Assembly (NCBI RefSeq): GCF_030272615.1
Contig: NC_081407.1
Span: 155,184,891-155,248,890 of the forward strand
DNA: 64,000 bases
Direction of reading: 5' to 3'
Source: Cryptomeria japonica
Lineage: Eukaryota; Streptophyta; Pinopsida; Cupressales; Cupressaceae
The notes beneath the pieces were generated by a model. It did no database searches, was not told where the DNA came from, and worked only from the letters and a program-made list of their open reading frames with translations. The position numbers and the translations under genes were made by a program. Positions 1-10,454 of this stretch are shown here, piece after piece (position 1 is the stretch's first letter; each line of letters begins with the position of its first letter).

Positions 1-659
1 TTTTTAATTTCTCAATATTTTCAAAGCTTAAGAGCAAGTGAGAACTAGATTCAACTTGATAATGAATATCACACATAAAAAATTCTCGCGTACAATTCAT
101 GCCAGGAAAATGTATGTGTATTGATAGTATTGCCTCTTAACTGAAAGCCATAACTTTAAAATGTTCAATGTTTTCTATACATCAAAAATTCAGAAAGATA
201 TTTTCAGGACGCATCCCCAGCCATCTCTGGGACCCTGGGATGACAATGGGGATGAAGATTTGGGTGGATACTAATTTTTTAATGAAATTTGAGCGTGCTC
301 CCACTAAAAATTTGTGAAAACTAATCAAAAATCATAAAAGAATAATAATTTAAATTGTGTAGAATGGAGTCTAGTTTCTAAAAATGTAATTTTTTTCAAA
401 ATTGGATAAACGAGTAAAAATCTATGGCCGAAATACGACATGTAGGTTTTTGACAAAAAAACAGACACTAACAAAAGAAATTATGGATGAAGACCTTAAC
501 ATTATCAAAATTTGAAAAGAATAATATGGTTGGATAGCTCAGAGAGAGCTTGATGATTGTGTGGTGTTTTTTTTAATTTCATTGAAACACGTGCAAACCT
601 AACAGAGAGCACAAGCAAAAAAGTAAGACAATTTTCAATACTTGCTGAAAAACACGTCT
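1..659. other. AT-rich spacer, no gene recognised
   Basis: No coding pattern, RNA gene or element boundary is visible here. Short open frames around 505-781 lie on both strands, lack recognisable residues and overlap the inverted repeats that follow. Confidence 0.6.
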
Positions 660-860
660 CCGGCCTGAGAAGGGCATCCAAGCCTTTGGGTTGGATGCCC
701 AAGGCAAATCCAATCCTTTGGCTTAGTGTTTACCAATGTACCACATTTGGTGCATGCCAAATTTGGCATTGCCCCAAATGAAAAAAAATTCAAAAATTCA
801 TTTGGCGTGCGCCTTATTTAACATGAGCCTTATTTGGCGCACACCAAATGAATTTCATAG
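660..860. repeat. Cluster of three inverted repeats (possible MITE remnant)
   Basis: Three hairpin-forming sequences sit close together. GGGCATCCAA at 672-681 pairs perfectly with TTGGATGCCC at 691-700 across a 9-base loop. ATGCCAAATTTGGCAT at 754-769 is a perfect 16-bp palindrome. The 18-base arm at 796-813 (ATTCATTTGGCGTGCGCC) pairs with 836-853 with one mismatch. The GCCAAATTTGGC core recurs near 18760, so this may be a dispersed foldback element. No target-site duplication was found. Confidence 0.6.
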
Positions 861-894
861 CAATTTTTCATGCTAGGAAACACAAAATGTTCTC

Positions 895-3005
895 TCTTGG
901 AATATGACCCCTAACAACACCGTATGACCCCTAACAACACCATATGACCCCTTAGGACACCATATAACCCATTAGGACATCATATTGTCCTAAGGGGTCA
1001 TATGGTGTCATAAGGGGTCACATGGTGTTGTTAGGGGTCATAATGGGTCCTATGGGTCCATGCATGTGTTAGAACACCATATGACCCCTTAGGACACCAT
1101 ATGACCCATTAGGACATCATATTGTCCTAAGGGGTCACATGGTGTTCATAATGGGTCCTATGGGTCCATGCATGTGTTAGAACACCATATGACCCCTTAA
1201 GACACCATATGGACATCATATGGTCGTAAGGGATCATATGCTATCCTAAGGGGTCATATGGTGTCCTCAGGGCCCATACATGTGTTAGAATACCTTATGA
1301 CCCCTTTGGACACAATATGTCCCCTTATGAAACCATATGACACAATAGGACATCATATTGTCCTAATGGGTCATATGGTGTCATAAGGGGTTGTATGGTA
1401 TCCTGAGGGGGAACATGGTGTTGTTAGGGGTCATATGGAGTCTTAAGGGGCCACACATGTGTTAGAACACCATGTCACTGCTTAAGACACCATCTGGACA
1501 TCATATAATGTTCTAAGGTGTCATATGGGGTCCTAAGGGCCCACACATGTGTTAGAACACCATATGACCCATTAGGACATCATATTATCCTAAGGGTTCA
1601 TATGGTGTCATAAGGGGTCATGTCATGTACTAGGATGTTAAAAGGGGTCATATGGTGTCCTAAAGGGTCATATGGTGTCCTAAGGGGTCATATGGTGTCC
1701 TCAAGGGTCATATGGTGTCCTAAGGGGTCATATGGGGTCCTAAGGGGCCAGGAATGCATTAGAAGACCATATGACACACCATATGACCCCTAAAGATACC
1801 ATATGATCCATTAGGACATCATATTGTCCAAAGGGGTCATATGGTGTCATGATGGGTTGCATGGTGTCATTAGGGGTCATGAGGGGCCACACATGTATTA
1901 GAACACCATATGACCCCCTAGGACAACATTAAGATATCATATTGTCCTAAGGGGTCATATGTTGTCCTAAGGGGTCATATGGTGTCCTGAGGGGTCATAT
2001 GGTGTTGTTAGGGGTCATATGGGGTCCTAAGGGGCCCCCACATGTTAGAATACCATATGACCCCTTAGGACACCATTAGGACATCATACTGTCCTAAGGG
2101 GTCATATGTTGTCCTAAGGGGTCATATGGTGGCTTGATGGGTCATATGGGGTCCTAAGGGGTCAGGCATGTGTTAGAACACCATATGACCCCTTAGGACA
2201 CCATTAGGACATCATATTGTCCCAAGGGATCATATGTTGTCATAAGGGGTCATATGGTGTCCTGAGGGGTCATATGGTGTTGTTAGGGGTCATATGGGTT
2301 CCTAAGGGGCCATTCATGTGTTAGAACACCATATGACCCCTTAGGACACCATATGACCCCTTAAGACACCATATGACCCATTAGCACATCATATTGTCTT
2401 AAGGGGTCATATGGTGTCATGAGGGGTCACATGGCGTCGCTAGGGGTCATAAGGAATCCTAAGGGGCCACACATGTGTTAGAACACCATATGAACCCTTA
2501 GGACATCATATGGACATCATATGGTGTCCTAAGGGGTCATATGGTGTCGTTAGGGATCATATGGGGTCCTAATGGCCCACACGTGTTAGAACACCATATA
2601 GCACCTTAGGACACCATATGACCCATTGGTGCATCATATTGTCAGTGTATTGTCCTAAGGGTCATATGGTGTTATAAGGGGTCATGTTGAATACTAGGAT
2701 GTTAAAAGGGATCATATGGTGTCCTCAGGGGTCATATGGTGTCTTAAGGGGCCATGCATGTGTTAGGACACTATATGACCCCTCAAGACACCATATGGAC
2801 ATCATATGGTGTCCTAAGGTGGCATATGGTGTCGTTAGGGGTCCTATGGGGTCCTAAGGGGCCATACATTTGTTAAAAGACCATATGACCCCTTAGAATA
2901 ACATATGACCCCTTAAGACACCATATGATTCAATAGGACATCATATTGTCCTAAGGGGTCATATGGTGTCATGAGGGGTCACATGGTGTTGTTAGGGGTC
3001 ATATT
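895..3005. repeat. Satellite array, about 20-bp units in both orientations
   Basis: The array consists of diverged copies of CATATGACCCCTTAGGACAC and its reverse complement GTGTCCTAAGGGGTCATATG. Orientation flips every few units. A recurrent marker, CATGTGTTAGAACACC, appears every 90-200 bases, giving an irregular higher-order structure. Open frames within it are a by-product of the 20/60-base periodicity. The same family occurs at 3727-3813, 15862-16110 and 39907-41884, so it is dispersed. Confidence 0.9.
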
Positions 3006-3387
3006 GTGTCCCTCTCCCTCTCTCCCTCCCATTGTTTCCCTCCCCACTCTCTCTTTCTCCCTCCCCCTTCCTATCTCTTCCCTCTCCCTCTCTCCCTCCC
3101 ATTGTTTCCTTCCCCCCTCTCTCTTTCTCCCTCCCCCATCCTATCTCTTCTCTCTCCCTCTCTCCCTCCCATTGTTTCCCTCCCCCCTCTCTCTTTCTCC
3201 CTCCCCCATCCTATCTCTTACCTCTCCCTCTATCTCTCACCCTCTCTCTTTATCCCTCCCCCATCCTATCTCTTCCCTCTCCCTCTCTCTCTCACACCCT
3301 CTCTCACTCTCTCCTTCTCTCACTCTCTCCTTCTCTCCCTTTCTTCACCTCTCTCTCCCTAGTCTCTTATAATCTCCTTCCATCCCT

Positions 3388-3442
<55 letters not shown>

Positions 3443-3726
3443 TCTCTCTCATCTCTCTCTCTCTCTCTCTCTCACCATCCCTTCCTCCACCTCTTAGGTA
3501 TCTCTCTCACCTTCCCTCCCCCGCCTATTAAGTCTCTCTCTCTCACAATCCCTCCATCCACTTCTTAGGTCTCTCTATATCTCCCCCACTCCCTATCTCT
3601 CTCTCTTCCCCTCTCTTAGGTTTCTCTATCCCATTCTTTCCTCTATCTCTATATCTCACTATCCTCTCTCAAGTGTATCTCTCTCTCATTCTCTCCCATT
3701 CTCTCCCTCCCCCTCTCTTTCTCTTT
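3006..3726. repeat. CT-rich low-complexity block with 70-bp tandem units
   Basis: This is a pyrimidine-rich tract on the plus strand. At the left, three copies of a 70-bp unit can be recognised by CCCATTGTTTCC at about 3030, 3100 and 3170. A (CT)n run lies at 3390-3440. Reading frames here (Ser/Leu/Pro only) are composition artefacts. The block starts directly at the end of the satellite. Confidence 0.9.
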
Positions 3727-3813
3727 TTCACATAAGGGGTCATGTCGTGTACTAGGATGTTAAAAGGGGTCATATGGTGTCCTGAGGGGTCATATGGTGT
3801 CGTAGGGGTCATA
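3727..3813. repeat. Satellite island between CT block and retroelement
   Basis: It contains four units of the same AAGGGGTCATATGGTGTCC-type satellite. It ends at about 3813 in CATATTCTCTCTC, where the retrotransposon internal region begins. The shared CT stretch suggests the junction formed at low-complexity sequence. Confidence 0.85.
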
Positions 3814-3832
3814 TTCTCTCTCTCTTTAGTGC

Positions 3833-6800
3833 ATGAGTTTTTATGACAATAAGCCCTACTTACACTATTCTTGTTAGACGAAGCCTTAGAATTAGGTCTT
3901 TCCAAGGTGTAATTACCGAGGAGATGGAACCTAATTTGAATGGCCTTTTTAACGAGGACATGGGTAATTACTCTAATCCTCTTAATGATGAAGAAGCTCT
4001 CCATGAGGTTTCTGTAGAACAACTTTCAAAATTGGATAACCAATTTGATGATTTTCGACAATGGATGTCTCAAGAATACCCTGATAGTGAAGCTCTTTCA
4101 TTAATTGAGGGTCTAAAATGTATGGTTCAAAGTGATAAGAATGGAATTGATATTTTGCGTGGTATTGCACACATTGTGGATTCGAATGTGATGCCTATGA
4201 AGAGTTCTGCTGAAACTTTAGGTTATACACAACCTCCTACTCAAGTCAATCATTCTGTTCCTTTGACGACTTCTATTGCTAGTATACCTACTTTTACATC
4301 AAACATAATGACTACTTCAATACAAGACATTCCCCCTATGATCACCAGTCATGGGGGCAATCCCTCTTCTTCAATCAACCCTCTTCCTTCATTCAATCCA
4401 ACTTCTTCATTCATTCCTTCAATGAGTGTTCCTCTTATATCTCCACAAATGAACATGACGCAAGGGGGCAATTCGTTTAATCATTCCTCCTTGTAGTGTT
4501 CCTCCTTTCCAATCATCTCCTATGACTAACTATCATAGTGTCCCACCACCTTACTCTCTACCTTCTTTCAATAACATAACACCTCCATCACAATCTAACA
4601 CGTCTAATATGAACTCTTTGACTGAAGCGACCATTAACAATCTTGCACAAACTGTCTCTTCTTTACAGCAACAAATTGCCTCTATGAATCAATCTAAGTT
4701 TAGTGTGCCCACATTTGATGTTGCGAGCCCACTTTCTCTTGACATTGTCCGAGCTATTCCCCCTAAACATGTTGAAATCCCGCATTTGGAGCTTTATAAT
4801 GGTAAAGGTGATCCTCTAACACATGTTAAGACCTTTCAAACAATATGTACCGATTTTGCTTATGACCAAAGGTTGCTTGCAAAACTGTTTACTAGAACAT
4901 TAAGAGATAAAGCCCTACAATGGTATTGCTCGTTGCCTTCCTATTCTATTTCTTCTTTCGAACAACTTGCAAATGCTTTTATTCAACAATTTCAAAACAA
5001 TATAAGTCCTAAAGTTACTTTGATTGATTTAATGCATTGTAAACAAGGTGTTAAAGAAAAAGTGACTAATTTCATTGGTAGATATAAGCATTTGTATGCT
5101 CAAATTTCTTTTCCAGTGCCTGACAATGATATTCAAAGAATCTTTATTTCTAATTTACAAAAAGACATTGGAGAAAAACTCATGTTTTCTAAGTTTACTT
5201 CTTTCCAACAGTTGTGCGCAACTCTTCACAATTATCAACTGACTGTGAGTCAAATGGAACAAGCAAATCCTATGGCTCCGAGTGATAAGGGTGATAGTAG
5301 TCAACAACCATTTGGGAAGTTTAAACCGAACACAGAGTCCATTAAATTCAATGAAAACATCATCAACAACAATGTGAATGCAGCATCAGGTGTGCTTCCT
5401 ATTTCTAAGTTTTTCAAGAAAGAAAGAAAGTTTACTCCTTTGAATGAATCATTGCATAGTATTATGAATAAGTTATTGGAACAAAATGTGCTTACCCTTC
5501 CTCCTATAAGGCAAATAGATCCTGCAAAGACTAATTAGCCCTATTTTGATAACAAATCTTTTTGTCAATTTCATCGTCAACCTGGGCATGATACTGAAAA
5601 ATGTTTTGCTTTAAAGGGTAGAATTCAAGATTTGATTGATAATAATACTATCTCTGTTTCTGGTGTGAATGATAAAGGCAACACATTTGTAGCTCCTCCA
5701 AACCAAAATCTTAAGATTTTTACTGATCCATTGCCTTCTCATACCTCTAATGCGATTGATACTACTAATTCCTCTGTCTCACCTGATGATCTTGTGTCTA
5801 TGACTCCTAATGTGATTAACTTTGTGGAGCAGCAGAAAATCCCTAAAGAACCTTCCATCACATTTGATTCTAGTGAAACTATCAGGGCACCTGATGGTCC
5901 TTTATATATAGTTGCAAAAGTCAAGAATACACCTTGTCGTGGAGTGCTTATTGATCCTTCGTGCATGGTTAATATTATTACTGAAGAATTTCTTTTTACT
6001 TTGCAATTGAATCAAGTGATCTATGACAAAACAAGTGTGGTTGTGAAATTATTTGATGCATTTTCTTCTCCTGCAATTGGTTCTATTACATTACCTATTG
6101 AGGTCCATAACAAATCCCTTGATGTGGACTTTGCTATTATTCCATCATTCGAACAATTTCGTGTGAAGCTAGGCTATCCTTGGCTATCTTCCATGAAAGC
6201 TATTGCTTCTCCTATTCACAAGTGTTTGAAATTTCCCCATAATGGTGAAGTTGTTACTATCAACCATAGTCTCTTTAAACCAGCTGAAAGAACTTCTAGC
6301 GTTCCTATTGATTACTTTTGGCCTAAATAATTCCAATCTCTTCCTCCGCGAAGTGATCATCTTTTCAAATCTTATCAAAAGTGGAAAAAAGATATGATCC
6401 TATTTCTAAGTGAACCTAGAACACCCAAACTTGATATTCTTATCGTTCTTGAGAAGGAAGTTCTTCCTTTGAAAGATAAAACCAATGTCTTTCCTCAAGA
6501 AGATTCCCAACCCATCCCTATGGATGTGACTATGCCTATATCTAATAAACTTCCTAAAAGTAGACCTATACCTCCTCGTCATGATGGACTTGCTCTCCTT
6601 CCTAAACCAAATATTCCTCCCTTATATGGAGCAGTTCCTCCTCCTTCCTCTTATGGAGAGAAGAGACCTTCCTCTTCTCCTATTATTCAACCTAAGAGAC
6701 CACAACCTAAACACCCAAGTGATAAGGATGAGAACATTCCTCCTCCTCAATCTCCTCAACTTCCTACTAAGACTAGACGAAATCATTCTGCACGTGAACG

Positions 6801-7273
6801 CGGACGAAAGCGTTGTCTTAGAGCTCAGGCAGCTACTTCTCAAACTTTGCAATCCCCAAAAACACCTTCAGCTAGTATTATTCCATTTTCTCCTCAGCCG
6901 ACAATTGAGCCAAAATCTCCTAAAGATAAGATGCATGATGGTCTTGATCTTGTGCGAGTTAAAGATCCTATTTTTATAAATCTTGATGATGATATAGATG
7001 AAAATGTTATTCATGATGAAAATGTTACTCCTGTTCATTCTAATAGTGAATATGAATATGTTGATGTTGATAACCATTTTATCTAACGCATTTTCTAAAG
7101 CACTTATCCTAGCTGCTAGACAAGAACAACGTGGCTCGGAACATGAACATAGCCCTTGTTTGGATCTTGTGATAGCTCCATCTGCTGTGTTGGATGTTCC
7201 TCCTCTAGCGTGTTTCCTACCTTCCCGAAATATTGATCAGCAAGATCGGGGGGTAGATGACGTGCTAGACTAG
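3833..7273 (+). pseudogene. Gag/protease-like polyprotein, copy 1 (disrupted)
   Basis: This is the paralogue of the reading frame at 10455-13898. Compared with it, this copy has an extra T near 3838 just after the start codon, a 5-base deletion (ATTCC) near 4484, a TAG at 5536-5538 (TCG in the paralogue), a TAA at 6328-6330 (CAA in the paralogue) and an extra T near 7080. The Gag core (about 4770-5250), the Cys/His knuckle (about 5565-5610) and the protease-like region (about 5890-6270, with IDPSCMVNI) are all still readable. Copy 1 keeps CGA where copy 2 has a late TGA, so it shows the ancestral C-terminus ending at TAG 7271-7273. Confidence 0.85.
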
Positions 7274-7999
7274 TTTCATTAGCATAGCAGATTCTCTCCT
7301 CCTCTCTTTTGTTACTTCTTCTATGTGTTATTCTCATTCTTCTATTTGTTGTCCTTAGTGTTGTCTACTTGAGGACGATTCAAAGCATTGAGATCTCTTT
7401 TGGTCCCTCTCATGTTGACTCAAAAGACACATGTGTTCCCTTCTTCTAGGTGACCTTCCTTGATTGGGGAATGAGGAACAATTATGCATACATACATATG
7501 ATATACATGAATTATCATACAGCATACTGACCCCGAGGAAAGTGAAGTCACCTTGTGCTTTGTGTTATGTGTCTATTATCCTTGGGCTTATCTCACACTT
7601 GGGGGCTAAATCCTTGTGATAACGTGCTCCTTTTTCATTTCTTATATGTATCACTACCTTAAAGCAATCACCCCCGGTGAGGCGTGTGCGATCGCTTTAA
7701 CGTAGGGGGGCATACATCCCGTCCATATCTTTTCAAGATACTTGAAAATTTCTTGACAAATTTAGCTTTGCCTTGAAAATTTTTGATATCTTTCTTGCAT
7801 GACTCATAGTGAGGGAACCTTACTACTGACAGTCATGGTTCTCCCTCGTGATCTTCCCTTTTACTTTGTCAATTGAAGTCGTAAGATCCTTAGTCCACTA
7901 GGGGCTTGGTGTATCTTGCCTCCTTGACGTGGTGAAAGTTTCTCAATGTTGTTTCCTTGTACTTTACCGGAAGTATGAGCGTACGCTTATACTCCCACT
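7274..7999 (+). other. 3' non-coding region of Gag-only element, copy 1
   Basis: No coding pattern is visible. A stem-loop is formed by TTAAAGCAATC (7659-7669) and GATCGCTTTAA (7690-7700), with one mismatch that is absent in copy 2. The region ends in the polypurine tract. Confidence 0.6.
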
Positions 8000-8014
8000 A
8001 AAGTGGGGGCTAAA
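8000..8014 (+). promoter_or_regulatory. Polypurine tract, copy 1
   Basis: AAAGTGGGGGCTAAA sits directly against the LTR start TGTAGCG. This is the usual place and composition for the plus-strand primer of plant Ty3/gypsy elements. It is identical at 14625-14639. Confidence 0.85.
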
Positions 8015-9267
8015 TGTAGCGTCCTAAAATTGTGACACTTGCAATTTCAACTGCATTTGGGTCTTCATGATGGCGATGCAACACGGAACCTAAATGAAGA
8101 CCCCGAAACTTGTTCACGACACCAAAAACTGCATTTTTCAGCACCCTGGCCTGATCCTCCTTGCACCCTGCTGTCCCGAGAGGTGGGACCATGGCGCCCA
8201 GTGCCCTGGTCCTTCAGGACTAGGGCGCGCAGCGCCCTGGTCCCCCAGGACCATGGCGCCCAGCGCCCTGGTCCCTGGCCCTATTTTGGGCCCGGTCTCT
8301 TATGAGGCTTCGGGTCTTTAAGTTTGCAAATTGGAAAATATGGTTGCTATGTCGGCCCAAGGTCGAAAAAATTAGTCTATCAGCCCTAATTGACAAGTAT
8401 ATAAACTACATTTCCTCTCCCATTTTGGTAGATGGAAAAAAGGCGGAAACGATATTCAAACATTCAAGCATTCAAGCATTCAAGCACTCAAGCATTCCTT
8501 CAAGCAATTGAGCATTCTAAGTCTCCATTCAAGGCTAAGTGTTGCATTCAAGACAAGGATTCAACCATTGAAGAGGAGATCACATACAACATACAACATA
8601 CTACATACATTACACCTTCGCATGTAAGAATACAAACATTCTTACAACAAGGTATCAGTACTTGTTTACATTACAAACATTTACATTTACAGCATTCTCA
8701 TTTCTTGGTTAATTCGAAAACCAGGGTTTGACCTAAAAGCAAACCCCTCATCCCTAACCCCCCAATCGTCCTCTCTTTTCTGTGTGTAGGTTACAGGTAC
8801 GCGACTATAATTGAAGATCTGGAATCCTTGTGCAGAGACGAACAGATCCCCCTTCGTTTCACGGATTTTTCGGAGGACCGTGTGCACGCCGGGCGCCATC
8901 GTCCCGTCAACTTTCGCTCAAATTTGCAGAACAGCACCGTCTCGACATTGTACTGCTAATTCCAGGTCCGCAGCTTCATCCTATACCCCTATCGTTGTTT
9001 ATAAGCGAATCTTCCCTACTTTACATGCATTCCTAGTTCAATCTTTCTACATTCTTTACAAAAGAGGGTATCCTTGATGTCACAACCCTTGAAACTCATA
9101 TAGAATCCAATCTTGCATTGCATGGGATTGGATCTTGTGGGTTTCAACCCCTCTTTTGAATGTAAAGTCTCCCCTAAGTGAAAACCATCAACCCTAGTGA
9201 CTCTCCCTTCTCTCTCCTTGGAGTTGGGGAGGGGAGAACGACTAGGGTTCGATTTTTCCGCTTTACA
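8015..9267 (+). repeat. LTR shared by copy 1 (3') and copy 2 (5'), 1253 bp
   Basis: It begins TGTAGCGTCC and ends CGCTTTACA, so the termini are TGTA...TACA. It is preceded by a polypurine tract and followed by a PBS-like sequence, so it serves as both 3' and 5' LTR. It matches 14640-15861 with scattered substitutions and one 31-bp length difference: the GC-rich unit GGACCATGGCGCCC... occurs three times here (8186-8278) and twice in the other LTR. A short CATTCAAG repeat lies near 8460-8510. Confidence 0.92.
8398..8405 (+). promoter_or_regulatory. TATA box in LTR
   Basis: TATATAAA lies 383 bp into the LTR, with a strict match to the plant TATA consensus. It would place transcription start near 8430, just before the CATTCAAG repeats. 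The same box is at 14992-14999 in the other LTR. Confidence 0.7.
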
Positions 9268-10454
9268 TTTTGGTGAACCTGACGTGAACATCCTAATTCT
9301 GATTATTCATGGTTAGATCTGAAAAAATCTGCTTCCTTAATTGCATTTCCATGTTTGATCTTTTGCAAATTTTAGAGGTTGATTGCATAAAAACCCTAAA
9401 ATTTTATTTTTAGTAATTGAGCTTGTGAAATGTTTAATTGTTAATGCTTGTTTCAGATCTACCCTTCTATTGCAAATTATCAATTCATATTTGTGCTTTA
9501 ATTCTGAAAATTAAGTGGTTAAGTGTCAAAACCCTAATTTTCAAAACCCTCTTGATTCAACCTTTGACTGATAATTTCACTGATCAAAACACCTCCAAAT
9601 CGGCTGTAACTTTGGATTCCGCAATAAAATCACAATATCTTTCATCCCTGAAAATTTGGAAAAAAGTTGCGAGGACCGTGTGCACCCCGAGCGCCATCAT
9701 CCCCGACATTTTTTCCGAAATTTCGAGAGTTAGATCTTACTGTATTTTTCTGCTAAAATCCAGAATTTTGGCTGATTTTATCAATTTTAACACCTTCAAA
9801 ATTAAAGTCAAAGTTGGTCTAGTGATTGCTTGGATTAAGGCTTCTAATCATTCAAAAATCATTGAAATTAAAATTCATATCAAAATTGTGTTTCTTACTG
9901 TCCTAAATCTGAAAAGTGTGTCGGCATTCATTCAAAATTTCAGTGTTTTATTCAAATTTTTGCAGTTTGTGACTTTTGAAATTAAGTGTTTAATTGCAAC
10001 AACCTTGATTTCCACTTTCCAAAATTCAAATTTTGCATGAAATCAAGTCAACTTTTAAATTTCAAAACTTGCATTGCTTTTAGTATTCCCTCTAAAATCA
10101 TAAAATTCAAAACTTCAGTTTCCCCCTCCTTTTCAAAATTCAAATTTTACATTTTTCAACAACCTTGGTAGGGTTCAATTTCGAGATTGCAACTTTAATT
10201 TGGCCTATCTACAGATCGTAAAATCACTCAATTTTTTCAGATTAGCTTTAAAATCATCATAACTTTCATCCCTGAAAATTTCAAAAAAAATTGCAAGGAC
10301 CGTGTGCACTCCGAGCGCCACGGTCCCGGACGTTTTTTCCGAAATTTCGGGAGATTGTCCCGATTGCATTTTATAGCTTAAATCTAGAAGATTGGCTGAT
10401 TTTATTGAAATTTGCTACCTCTAAAATTCAAAATCTTCTCTCTCTCTTTAGTGC
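9268..10454 (+). other. PBS and leader of Gag-only element
   Basis: TGGTGAACCTGACGTGAA at 9271-9288 follows the LTR end by three bases, the position of a tRNA primer-binding site; I cannot name the tRNA. The leader is AT-rich and non-coding. It carries a direct repeat of about 160-180 bp (about 9637-9812 and 10255-10433). Each copy contains GGACCGTGTGCAC followed by CCGAGCGCCA, a motif that also occurs in both LTRs near 8874 and 15469. Confidence 0.7.

Larger units (their letters stand above)
3814..9267 (+). mobile_element. Gag-only LTR retrotransposon, copy 1 (5' truncated)
   Basis: This copy lacks its 5' LTR and leader. It starts at the CT stretch just before the gag start codon and runs through gag-protease-like sequence, a 0.74-kb 3' non-coding region, a polypurine tract (8000-8014) and an LTR (8015-9267). 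The equivalent sequence in copy 2 is 10436-15861, nearly identical over about 5.4 kb. No reverse transcriptase, RNase H or integrase sequence exists between gag and the polypurine tract in either copy. The LTR at 8015-9267 is shared with copy 2, so the pair probably arose by recombination between LTRs or from a tandem insertion. Confidence 0.85.

Noticed and set aside
8015-8100. Target-site duplication for the Gag-only elements
   Set aside because: Bases before 8015 belong to the polypurine tract of copy 1 and do not match TGTCC after 15861; no duplication can be claimed.
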